The notes beneath the pieces are model-generated. The model was not told where the DNA came from, did no database searches, and was given only the letters and a program-made list of their open reading frames with translations. From positions 1 to 44,768 of the forward strand of contig NZ_BILZ01000051.1 of NCBI RefSeq assembly GCF_004000825.1: DNA of 44,768 bases, in the 5' to 3' direction. This stretch comes from Paenibacillus kobensis NBRC 15729 (GTDB taxonomy: Bacteria; Bacillota; Bacilli; Paenibacillales; Paenibacillaceae). This document shows, in pieces, positions 8,582 to 15,512 of the stretch (positions within the stretch are counted from its first letter, which is position 1; each line of letters opens with the position of its first letter). Made by a program: the position numbers and the translations under genes.

Positions 8582-9271
8582 TCAGTAGAGCGCCATCGCA
8601 TCCAGACGCATCGTATCCTCGACGCCAAGAATGCCGAAGTGCCGGCTCCAGTACAGCTCCGTCCGGAACCGGACCGGCAGGAACAGGTCCAGAATCAGCT
8701 CCACCTTGGCTCTGGAGGCTGGCGTTTCCTCTTGCCCGACATATAGAATCAGCTCGTCCTTCTCCTCGCAAATCGCATATATCGTCGACCGCTTGAATAG
8801 GCTTCGCATCGTTTGCTTCATCCAATAGAGCGCCTCGCCCGTCTGATACAACCCCAGCAGATTAGCCGCTATGGCATCGCGCTCTTCCCGGTTGAACTTG
8901 GTGATGCCGTCTCGAACCCGTACGCCGAATGCCCCCTCTTCGATATCCCGAAGAAGGAACTGGACGTAATATTCCTGGCGGGACATCCCCTGCATCAGAT
9001 CGATGCTGCCGAGCTGGTGCATGACCAGATCGAACAACTGATGACGCAGCTCATCGTACTCCTCTACATTCGGATCGAGCAGCGACCGGAAGATCGGCTC
9101 GAACCTGTAATAAGGATTGACCTCGACGACCGTCTCCGCCCCCGACGCATTGAGATGCTCCAAGCTGAGCTCCATATACGGCGAATACGAACGGGCCGGA
9201 ACGAACCGAATATCCTGCTTGCTTAACCCGGCTTGAACCGAACGGATTAACAGATCCCATATGTAGTTCAA
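8582..9271 (-). CDS. Unknown CIS-locus protein (about 229 aa)
   Basis: Family not recognised. The protein is soluble, with a mixed alpha/beta composition and several aromatic-rich stretches (EVNPYYRFEPIFRSLL, YVQFLLRDIEEG, ELYWSRHFGILG). The C-terminal LILDLFLPVRFRTELYW is typical of oligomeric structural proteins but not diagnostic. The start is a TTG at 9271, not the ATG at 9277. AAGGAG lies 7 nt before the TTG, and the TTG overlaps the upstream stop as TTGA, the same logic as an ATGA coupling. The ATG would leave only one base after the GGAG. Tight coupling to the 436-aa gene suggests the two products act together, possibly in the baseplate. Confidence 0.55.
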   Translation of the reverse strand: MNYIWDLLIRSVQAGLSKQDIRFVPARSYSPYMELSLEHLNASGAETVVEVNPYYRFEPIFRSLLDPNVEEYDELRHQLFDLVMHQLGSIDLMQGMSRQEYYVQFLLRDIEEGAFGVRVRDGITKFNREERDAIAANLLGLYQTGEALYWMKQTMRSLFKRSTIYAICEEKDELILYVGQEETPASRAKVELILDLFLPVRFRTELYWSRHFGILGVEDTMRLDAMALY

Positions 9272-10578
9272 GCCCATGCTCCTTCACATTCGTATTCAGG
9301 AAAATACATCTGGATCTCGGATACGATAAAGCTCATCAGGTCATAACGGACAAAAGGGCTGAGGCTTGCCGCCTTCACGCGCCCGTCCTCGCCGGATTCG
9401 CATGGACGGAACGTCAAGCGCATCACCTTCTTATCGGATACCGTCCGCACCTGATCGTCGATAAACGGATTCATCGCATAAGTCTGCGACACCGCGGCTT
9501 CCCGATTGACAACGGCGGCATCCGCCAGCTCGATGCCCTCCGCATCCGCCAGCGAACGGGCGATCCGGATCAACTCGCCCTTAGCCCGGACGACAAGCGG
9601 CTGGCGCCGGGCGAACCGCCCGATAAAATCGTTCGTCCGCCGATTCGAATGAATCGGATACGCCGTCACGTTGATCCGCTGCGGCTTCGGCCTGGCCAGC
9701 TTCAGCACTTGCCATACGCCCGACTTCTCGCGCGGCGTCACGATCGTCAGCTCGTCGGCCGACCGTTTCACGTACCGCACATCCCCTTCGCTCGCATCGA
9801 CGAGATAGCCGTTCTCCTCCCCCGTCTTGCGCAGCGACAGCACATGCTCATAATGAACCCGGTCTCTTGCAGGCACCGGAAACCCGCTGTTCTTCATGGC
9901 GATTCGTTCGATATTCCACAGCGGGACGACATCCGGCTTCTTGTACGGCTCATACTCTTCGCAATCAACCGTTAGCGCAAGCACTTCCGCGCCTTCTTCC
10001 GGCAGCCGGTCGCTGCCGACCAACACGACGTTCGCGAATTTGTAAGCATACGGGTGGTACACCGTTCTCCAAGGCAAGCCATTCCGCAAGAAGATGCGGT
10101 ACAGCCGCTCGATCTCGCCGACATAGTCGCCGCAAGGCTCAAGCTTCGCCGTAATGCCGATGGTGCCGGCTGTCGTGACAAGCTCGCCCCGGAACGTTCG
10201 GCCGCTTGCGTATAGCTGCTTCAATTGCAAATAGTCGCACGCCATGAACATGCGCAGCAGCGTCACGGGCTCCCGCCGCTTGACCGCATGGACGATCGCC
10301 GTCAAATCATAGGCGGGCTCATGCTCATCGCCGGGTATCATCGGATACAAAAAATCGTGAACCGGATCGATATCCGCTCTAGCGCTGGCGCACACATACA
10401 CATCATGACTTTCGCCCATATCCTCAAGCTCATCGAATACGCGCTGCTCTACGCGCCGCAGCCTATCTTCCTGATGATCCGCCAACTGCAGAAACAGCTC
10501 GCTTACGATACCTTTGAGCAGCCTTCGCTGCTCCAAATCCGTCATTGCGCTGAGCCGGTCGCGCACGAGCTCCTTCAT
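9268..10578 (-). CDS. Unknown CIS-locus protein (436 aa), possible baseplate component
   Basis: A 436-aa soluble protein with no clear family. The N-terminal ~60 residues are strongly helical (LRRVEQRVFDELEDM). The rest is beta-rich with repeated charged strands. One feature is a segment around FIVSEIQMYFPEYECEGAWA at the C-terminus. In size and position it could match a TssF-like or gp6-like baseplate wedge, but no shared motif supports that. ATG 10578 is preceded by GGGGGG. Its stop overlaps the TTG of the next gene. It follows the phosphatase-like membrane gene by 12 nt, so it is well inside the operon. Confidence 0.55.
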   Translation of the reverse strand: MKELVRDRLSAMTDLEQRRLLKGIVSELFLQLADHQEDRLRRVEQRVFDELEDMGESHDVYVCASARADIDPVHDFLYPMIPGDEHEPAYDLTAIVHAVKRREPVTLLRMFMACDYLQLKQLYASGRTFRGELVTTAGTIGITAKLEPCGDYVGEIERLYRIFLRNGLPWRTVYHPYAYKFANVVLVGSDRLPEEGAEVLALTVDCEEYEPYKKPDVVPLWNIERIAMKNSGFPVPARDRVHYEHVLSLRKTGEENGYLVDASEGDVRYVKRSADELTIVTPREKSGVWQVLKLARPKPQRINVTAYPIHSNRRTNDFIGRFARRQPLVVRAKGELIRIARSLADAEGIELADAAVVNREAAVSQTYAMNPFIDDQVRTVSDKKVMRLTFRPCESGEDGRVKAASLSPFVRYDLMSFIVSEIQMYFPEYECEGAWA

Positions 10579-10590
10579 GAACCATCCCCC

Positions 10591-12252
10591 CTACTCGTCG
10601 GCGGCAAGCTCGCTGCCTGTTCCGCGATTTCCGCCGCTGCTATTGCCGGAGCCTGCATTCATTCCCGCTCCGCTGCCTGTGTCTGTTGCAGGCGTTGCCG
10701 GCGTTGTCGGCACCGGCGGATGCAGCTTCTCGTCCGCTTTGGCCATTTTCCGTTCCATTGCCAGCACTTTATCCAGCATATCGATTCCCTGGTACATCTC
10801 CTGCGCTTCGGCATATTTATCGTAGGCAGCCTCATAATCGCCTTGCGTAAAATACCGGTCCGCCTTCTGCTCCTTCAACTCGCCGAGCAGCTTCTTCTTG
10901 TCCTTCTCGATAGCCGCGATTTGAGCATTCGCAGCATCAAGCTTCTCTGTGATCTCTTTCCCGCCGCCAGGGTAGGAAGCTTCGGTCGCTGCTTTCCTTG
11001 CCTTTACGTATACCGCGGCCGCTTCCTTATACTGCTGTCCCTCTGCAAGCAAGTCGGCCTGTTTGATCGTGTCCTGCACGTTCGCGTACGCTTCAGCCGA
11101 AGCGGCACGCTTATCCAGCTCTGCCGGATCGTAGTGGTCATCCCCTGCCGCATCGCCCTTCGCTTTCTTGTACTGTTCGGCCGCCTTCACGTAATTGCCG
11201 TCCTTCATATAGCCGTCCGCCTGAACGACCATTTGAGCGATCTTCAGCTTCTTGCTGAAGAGGAGCGCATGAGCGCGGTCCCTCACTTTATTAGCGGCTG
11301 CGCGTGCCTCGCTGTAAGACTTGAGCGCCTCCGCGTAATTCTCATCCTCCGCGAACGCGTCTCCTTCCTTGCCGCTTTGCAGCATCAGCTGAGCTGTCTC
11401 CGCTGTGCGTGCTGCCGCACGCCCTTTGAAATACACAAGCATGCTGACGCTGATAAGGAGCGGAATCATCGAGACGAGAATCCACTTCACGATCTTCTTC
11501 CGGTCTTTCTTCTCTTCCTGGAACGGCTTCTCGACAAAAACAGCCGCGGCCGTATAATTCGGTACAACCGTACGCTGCTTGCTAAGCGCCACGTCCTCCA
11601 GCCGGTCGGCGAATGCGGCAGGGTCCTTCTCCTCATGCATCGAATCGAGCATCTCCGCTTCGTCGACAAGCTCCCATAGCCCGTGCGTACAGAGCAGCAG
11701 CACATCGCCGCTTGCGAGCTCCGTACGTTTCGAAATGAATGGAGAAATGTCGGACGGAGAACCCATATACTGAAGCAAATTATGTCTTTCCTCATGATAA
11801 TCGGCTGCCCCCGGCGCAATGCGCCCTTCGTCAACCAGCTTCTGCGCCAGGCTCTGGTCCTTGCTTCTCGTCAACAGCCTTCCGCCGCGGTAATGATACA
11901 GCCGGGCGTTGCCGACCGTTATCCATCTCATGCGCGTATAATCGCTGACGACCATGGCGAGGCTCGCCTTCAGCCGAACGCGGCGGCTCTCGTACTGGAG
12001 CCATTCATGCGCTTCCAATACATATTCCTTCAGCTTCTTGGGCGACATCGTCGGCTTCTCGGAGAAGCTTTCGAGAATGCATTGCACAACCATCTGCGCG
12101 CTGCTCAGCTCCGTATCCGAATCGATCCCGTCGACCGCGATCCAGCATGCCATATCGTCAAGCTCGACAAAAGCGAAGTAGTCCCGGTTGTCCAGAAACG
12201 TTCCCGCTTCCGATACGAAGGCTGTGTTCCATTCGCTATTTTCCTTACGCAT
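10591..12252 (-). CDS. PP2C-like membrane protein with lost metal ligands and extracytoplasmic repeats
   Basis: A 553-aa protein. Residues 10-240 have the PP2C order: DNRDYFAF (21-28), AVDGID (39-44), GNARLYHYRGG, KDQSLAQKLVDEG, LLLCTHGLW and PNYTA. Two usual metal-binding Asp positions are changed: SDG/TDG is THG (His190), and DNxT is PNYT (Pro231). The first Asp-Gly (41-42) remains. This suggests a pseudophosphatase that binds a phosphoprotein or regulates the neighbouring active enzyme. One membrane helix follows at about 256-275, then about 200 residues of Ala/Lys/Glu-rich helical repeats of TPR or coiled-coil type with recurring YxEAxKSY-like units. The tail is low-complexity Gly/Ser/Thr/Pro. 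The PP2C part should be cytosolic and the repeats outside. ATG 12252 has GGAGG upstream. Confidence 0.75.
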   Translation of the reverse strand: MRKENSEWNTAFVSEAGTFLDNRDYFAFVELDDMACWIAVDGIDSDTELSSAQMVVQCILESFSEKPTMSPKKLKEYVLEAHEWLQYESRRVRLKASLAMVVSDYTRMRWITVGNARLYHYRGGRLLTRSKDQSLAQKLVDEGRIAPGAADYHEERHNLLQYMGSPSDISPFISKRTELASGDVLLLCTHGLWELVDEAEMLDSMHEEKDPAAFADRLEDVALSKQRTVVPNYTAAAVFVEKPFQEEKKDRKKIVKWILVSMIPLLISVSMLVYFKGRAAARTAETAQLMLQSGKEGDAFAEDENYAEALKSYSEARAAANKVRDRAHALLFSKKLKIAQMVVQADGYMKDGNYVKAAEQYKKAKGDAAGDDHYDPAELDKRAASAEAYANVQDTIKQADLLAEGQQYKEAAAVYVKARKAATEASYPGGGKEITEKLDAANAQIAAIEKDKKKLLGELKEQKADRYFTQGDYEAAYDKYAEAQEMYQGIDMLDKVLAMERKMAKADEKLHPPVPTTPATPATDTGSGAGMNAGSGNSSGGNRGTGSELAADE

Positions 12253-12295
12253 CCGTACCTCCGTATTCCGTCTCCTTCATCCGCGATTGCTGCCG

Positions 12296-13168
12296 TTACA
12301 CCGCAGGCTCCATTATGATAACCGTCGCATTATCCTGATGCCGGATTCGTTTATTCTCGATTCGCTCGATCATCTGCTCGGCCGCTTCGTCCGGCGCAGC
12401 GCTGTCGTTCAAAATATCTTCCAGCTCAATCTCCGTCAGCGCATTATAGACGCCGTCACTCATGAGAAGCACTTTGTCGCCGCGGCGCAGCTGGAAAGGC
12501 GTCTCCCCGATATCGATGTTCTCGAACCGATCGTAGCCCAAATAATTAATCAACTGATGGCGCTGCGGGTCTTCCATCGCCTTCTCCTTCGTAATCTCGC
12601 CAGCAAGCACGCGATTGGCGAGCAGCACCTCGACCGTATGCTTCCGGTTCACGGGCAAGAAGGTGCCGTCGCGGTAAATGACGAGTACACTGTCTCCTAC
12701 CGCCCCCCAATACAGGCTATCGCCGTCGATGATGGCGGTTACGAGCGTCGTGCCTCCGCGCGCCCCTTCCAGCTCCTGCATAATGTCGCGGTTCGCCTGC
12801 TTGGCCGTAGTCTCAAGGAACGTTGGAATGTCGTCTCCCGGCTCCATCGCCATAAATCGTTTCATGAATGTCGAGACTGCCGTCATGCTCGATATCCGTC
12901 CGTAATCCAGGCCGCTAATACCGTCTGCAAGAACCGCCATCGTGCCGACCGGCGTTTCCGCACTGGCAAAATAATCATCCTGCTCGCTCCGCGCGCCGAT
13001 CGTTTGCCCGTTGCCGATACAAACCTTGGGATGACTCGCATGCTCCTCTATGCCAGCCGTCCCCCTGACTTGCATACGAATGGCGATAAGCAGCGTAATA
13101 GCCGCCGCGAATGCCAGCATAATGATGTACGGGCTGCTCCATGCGTCACTAGCCAATATATTAATCAT
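12296..13168 (-). CDS. Membrane-anchored PP2C serine/threonine phosphatase, catalytic residues intact
   Basis: A 290-aa protein with one N-terminal membrane helix (residues ~12-31), then a complete PP2C domain. The motifs are GARSEQDDYF (58-67), LADGISGLDYG (80-90), GAVGDSVLVIYRDG, LLMSDGVYNAL (234-244) and QDNATVII (278-285). All the Asp ligands of the two-metal centre are present (about Asp65, 82, 238, 279). It would remove phosphate from Ser/Thr on proteins at the inner face of the membrane. The likely substrates are the FHA-binding partner or other parts of this system phosphorylated by the kinase at 20146-21165. PppA plays the equivalent role in type VI secretion. It starts 4 nt after the preceding FHA gene; the ribosome binding site before ATG 13168 is weak (GGTG), so it may depend on coupled translation. 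Confidence 0.88.
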   Translation of the reverse strand: MINILASDAWSSPYIIMLAFAAAITLLIAIRMQVRGTAGIEEHASHPKVCIGNGQTIGARSEQDDYFASAETPVGTMAVLADGISGLDYGRISSMTAVSTFMKRFMAMEPGDDIPTFLETTAKQANRDIMQELEGARGGTTLVTAIIDGDSLYWGAVGDSVLVIYRDGTFLPVNRKHTVEVLLANRVLAGEITKEKAMEDPQRHQLINYLGYDRFENIDIGETPFQLRRGDKVLLMSDGVYNALTEIELEDILNDSAAPDEAAEQMIERIENKRIRHQDNATVIIMEPAV

Positions 13169-13171
13169 GGC

Positions 13172-13696
13172 TTACACCGCATTGTGATCCCATTCGAAAT
13201 GGACACCGCACAGCGGGATAAATAAAAACTTGCTTCGGCCGAGCTGAAGGACGTCGTAAGCCGCCAGTTCAACCGGCGAGTACACCGCTTCATTGTTATG
13301 GTAGGCCAAGCCCGAAGCATCGCCCGGCAGCAAATAAAAGTTCCGCTTCTTCGGGTCGTAGACGATCACCGCGTGGTTGCGGCGGGACACCGAATTGTCC
13401 CCTATAATTCGGACATGCATCTCTTCGGCTCGTCCGATAAAATTTTTCTCCGACATGATCCGGTAATCTTGGCCCAACTGCGGGCCTTCGATACAAACGA
13501 GCCAACCGGTGACCGGATCGACTCCCCTTGTCTCCCCGATGTAAGGCATCGTTTTGTCCTCCTCTTGCGGCGAAGCGGCGGGACGCTTATCCAGCTTAAC
13601 GGCAGGAGGCTCTACCGAAACGTTGCAATACGGGCATACGTTGCCGTGCTTTCTTGTGCTAAACATGTGCCCGTTGTGGCATCTGGTCAAACTCAT
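13172..13696 (-). CDS. FHA-domain protein with N-terminal zinc ribbon
   Basis: A 174-aa cytosolic protein. The N-terminal ribbon reads CHNGHMF...CPYC, which should bind one zinc. After a charged linker (~35-60) comes an FHA domain with IGRAEEMH and SVSRRNHAVIVYD, the Gly-Arg and Ser-x-x-His residues that read phosphothreonine. The usual NG turn later in the domain is not obvious (ASGLAYHNNE), so binding may be altered. The start at 13696 (MSLTRC) has GGGGG about 8 nt upstream; the longer frame from 13741 would overlap the neighbour. It lies beside a second FHA gene and an active PP2C, so it is probably a phospho-dependent scaffold for assembly of the injection machine. Confidence 0.82.
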   Translation of the reverse strand: MSLTRCHNGHMFSTRKHGNVCPYCNVSVEPPAVKLDKRPAASPQEEDKTMPYIGETRGVDPVTGWLVCIEGPQLGQDYRIMSEKNFIGRAEEMHVRIIGDNSVSRRNHAVIVYDPKKRNFYLLPGDASGLAYHNNEAVYSPVELAAYDVLQLGRSKFLFIPLCGVHFEWDHNAV

Positions 13697-13712
13697 TGTT
13701 CGAATCCCCCAT

Positions 13713-14321
13713 CTATTTGAGTAGCAATCTCGTATTTGCAATGTAGATCATGTCGCCAACGCCAACGGGATGGGGCATTTCCTGCTCCAGCCGCTGTGCA
13801 GAGCCTCGGCCTGCCTCGCGTATGCCAATGCCGTTGCGTGAGTCCAAATCTTCTATAAACCAACTGCCATTCGCGTAATTAAGCACTGCGTGCTGGCTGC
13901 TGACGAGCGAAGCATATTCGGTATCTGCCAGATCGATGTCGATCTCCTGCTTGGATGAACTCTTGCCGATCAGCAAGGAGGTCTCGCCTTGCAGCAGCCA
14001 TTCCTTAATCCGCTCGCCTTCTTCATCGAGCAGAACGAGCTTCGTAATAACCTCTTTCTTGCCCGGAGGCCGCGCCGCCGGCTTATTCGGCCGAACCACG
14101 CCTTGCCGGTCTGACCGCTTCCACCATTTCCGCACGTACACGGCAACCGTAACGGCCGCCGCAACGCCCGTGAGGATCTGCACATTCCGGTCTGTATTGA
14201 TTCGATAGGCGTAAAAGAGCGCTTCGCCAGCGACTAACGCTGTCATCAGGTCTACCGCGATGAGTGCGACGGACCGCCGCTTCAAGCCGCTGCCGCCCCC
14301 GGCCTGCTGGGAGCTGTTCAT
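13713..14321 (-). CDS. Membrane-anchored FHA-domain protein
   Basis: A 202-aa protein with two predicted membrane helices near the N-terminus (about 18-38 and 47-64), a basic linker, and a C-terminal FHA domain (~110-202). Visible FHA residues are LLIGKSSSK (Lys where Arg is usual), SSQHAVLNY and DLDSRNGIGI. The hairpin-anchored layout places the FHA domain in the cytosol at the membrane. The start at 14321 (MNSSQQ) follows AGGAGG by 8 nt; an upstream in-frame ATG at 14357 lacks a site. In type VI systems the Fha protein is switched on by phosphothreonine on itself or a partner; a similar membrane docking role here is an inference. It is a likely phospho-reader for the kinase encoded at 20146-21165. 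Confidence 0.82.
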   Translation of the reverse strand: MNSSQQAGGGSGLKRRSVALIAVDLMTALVAGEALFYAYRINTDRNVQILTGVAAAVTVAVYVRKWWKRSDRQGVVRPNKPAARPPGKKEVITKLVLLDEEGERIKEWLLQGETSLLIGKSSSKQEIDIDLADTEYASLVSSQHAVLNYANGSWFIEDLDSRNGIGIREAGRGSAQRLEQEMPHPVGVGDMIYIANTRLLLK

Positions 14322-14384
14322 TATTGCCGCCTCCTTCACACAATTCTCTATCTGCAACGCGGCGGGTTAATGCCGCCGTCCGTA

Positions 14385-14831
14385 TCACTTTTTCTTCCGG
14401 CCGCCGAAATAACGTTCGAACAGATCGGTCGTGTCCAGCGGATTGCGGGCCCCTTCCTTCCCGCTTGCCTGCGGCGGGCGGTTGCCCTTCGGATCGAATC
14501 CGAAAAACTGTTCGAACTTCGCCGACATACGGCCGGGGTCGAACGTCCCCGTACCGCTGGATGCCCGAGGCGCCCCATTGCTGCCCGGGACCTTGCCCGC
14601 TCCGGAGCCTGCGCCAGACGCCTCGCCTTGCAGCTTGGCATCATAAGCCCTTCTTCGCTCCGGATCGCGCAGCGTCTCGTAAGCTTGCTGGATTTGCTTA
14701 AAGCGCAGCTCCGCCTCACGGCTTCCGCCATTCGCATCCGGATGATGCTCCTTCGCCATTGTGCGATAGGCCTGCTTCAGTTGTTGGTCCGTCGCGTTCG
14801 CGCTTACCCCTAAACATTCATAAGCATTCAT
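14385..14831 (-). CDS. J-domain (DnaJ-like) co-chaperone of the CIS locus
   Basis: A 148-aa protein whose first ~65 residues form a J domain: YECLGVSANATDQQLKQAY, the catalytic HPD at residues 30-32 (EHHPDAN), and a final helix ending LRDPERRRAYDAKL. The remainder is Gly/Ser-rich with a short C-terminal motif (LFERYFGGRKKK) and has no zinc-finger or substrate-binding domain of DnaJ. J domains stimulate ATP hydrolysis by Hsp70 proteins. The only Hsp70-type gene in the block is the 894-aa protein at 5869-8553, so they are a likely pair. The start at 14831 is chosen because GGAG lies 9 nt upstream; the ATG at 14840 directly abuts that site. Confidence 0.82.
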   Translation of the reverse strand: MNAYECLGVSANATDQQLKQAYRTMAKEHHPDANGGSREAELRFKQIQQAYETLRDPERRRAYDAKLQGEASGAGSGAGKVPGSNGAPRASSGTGTFDPGRMSAKFEQFFGFDPKGNRPPQASGKEGARNPLDTTDLFERYFGGRKKK

Positions 14832-14864
14832 CTTTTTCATCTCCGGTGTGGTAAAATAGCAATA

Positions 14865-14929
14865 AGGCTTTCTTCCGTTATGCGCGCTTGAGACCGCGCA
14901 TAACGGAATGCCATTAAGGCCGAAAGCCT
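14865..14929 (-). terminator. Large nested hairpin downstream of tube gene
   Basis: The inner stem is perfect: 14 bp, TTCCGTTATGCGCG at 14873-14886 against CGCGCATAACGGAA at 14895-14908, with an 8-nt loop. An outer stem AGGCTTTC (14865-14872) pairs with GAAAGCCT (14922-14929) with a bulge on one side. It lies between the tube stop and the J-domain gene. Only a modest T-rich stretch follows on the minus strand, so partial termination or protection of the upstream mRNA end is likelier than full termination. Confidence 0.6.
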
Positions 14930-14951
14930 GCTTCGTTGATCGATGGTGCTG

Positions 14952-14972
14952 CCCGTTTCCTAGGAAACCGGG
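14952..14972 (-). repeat. Hairpin overlapping tube stop codon
   Basis: CCCGTTTCC at 14952-14960 pairs with GGAAACCGGG at 14963-14972 with one bulged base, and the TAG stop of the tube gene lies in it. Together with the larger hairpin at 14865-14929 it caps the 3' end of the tube reading frame and may protect that mRNA segment. Confidence 0.4.
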
Positions 14973-15388
14973 TAGCCGCCGTCGACTTGCGCGAACTCCG
15001 TTTTGTCTTTCTTCTGTTTAATGTACAGGTTGAATTCGCCTACGCCTTCCGTATCGCCGAAGCTCTCGGTGTAATCGACTACGAACGCATTCGGGAACGA
15101 GATTTTACGCACGACTTGGTCAGCCGCAATAACTTCCAGCGATACTTTGCGGTAGCAGTCTGCTTTCTCAGCTGGAACCAGCGACCACAGGGCGAGCTTT
15201 CTCGTATCGTCGGCAGAATCGCCGTCCGTCGACGTGATGATTTTGCCCGAGATGCGAAGCGTTACGCCTACATCCGTCGATCTTGCGTTGGAATCGTCCG
15301 GCGTATCCATTTCATACTTCACGGTTTTGATGTTGTCCAATCCAAGCTCGATAACCTCTGCACCTTCAACTCTCAACTTGAAACCCAT
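14960..15388 (-). CDS. Hcp-like tail-tube protein (candidate)
   Basis: A 142-aa acidic, beta-rich soluble protein with no signal peptide. It has the size and strand pattern of Hcp/phage tail-tube proteins: MGFKLRVEGAEVIELGLDN at the start, LRISGKI, then KVSLEVIAAD, FPNAFVVDYTESF and a last strand FNLYIKQKK. The central FPNAFVVDYTE is close in style to the Hcp 'F.NA' strand. Position is the strongest support: it directly follows the sheath candidate, as tube genes do in contractile systems. The start at 15388 has AAGGAGG 9 nt upstream; the longer frame from 15469 has no such site. It would stack as rings inside the sheath and be fired out. A by-eye call, moderate strength. Confidence 0.68.
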   Translation of the reverse strand: MGFKLRVEGAEVIELGLDNIKTVKYEMDTPDDSNARSTDVGVTLRISGKIITSTDGDSADDTRKLALWSLVPAEKADCYRKVSLEVIAADQVVRKISFPNAFVVDYTESFGDTEGVGEFNLYIKQKKDKTEFAQVDGGYPVS

Positions 15389-15437
15389 ACTCCATTTCCT
15401 CCTTAAGAATGAATAAATCATATATGTGAAGGGACGG

Positions 15438-15512
15438 CCCTTGCGGCAGCAAGGGGACGCCCTTATCACCGCAAATCAGTGTGCCGGTAGTTATGCCTTA
15501 ACCGGCACACTG
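15438..15512 (-). repeat. Two hairpins between sheath and tube genes
   Basis: CAGTGTGCCGG at 15477-15487 pairs with CCGGCACACTG at 15502-15512, and the loop contains the sheath stop codon. A second stem, CCCTTGC (15438-15444) with GCAAGGG (15449-15455), has a 4-nt loop. Neither is followed by a clear T-tract on the minus strand, so read-through into the tube gene is expected. They may set the stability of the sheath and tube parts of the transcript. Confidence 0.5.

Noticed and set aside
10225-11679. Rightward 484-codon frame
   Set aside because: It overlaps the 436-aa and phosphatase-like genes in antisense, has no ribosome binding site and shows the Leu/Arg/His-rich composition of a shadow frame.
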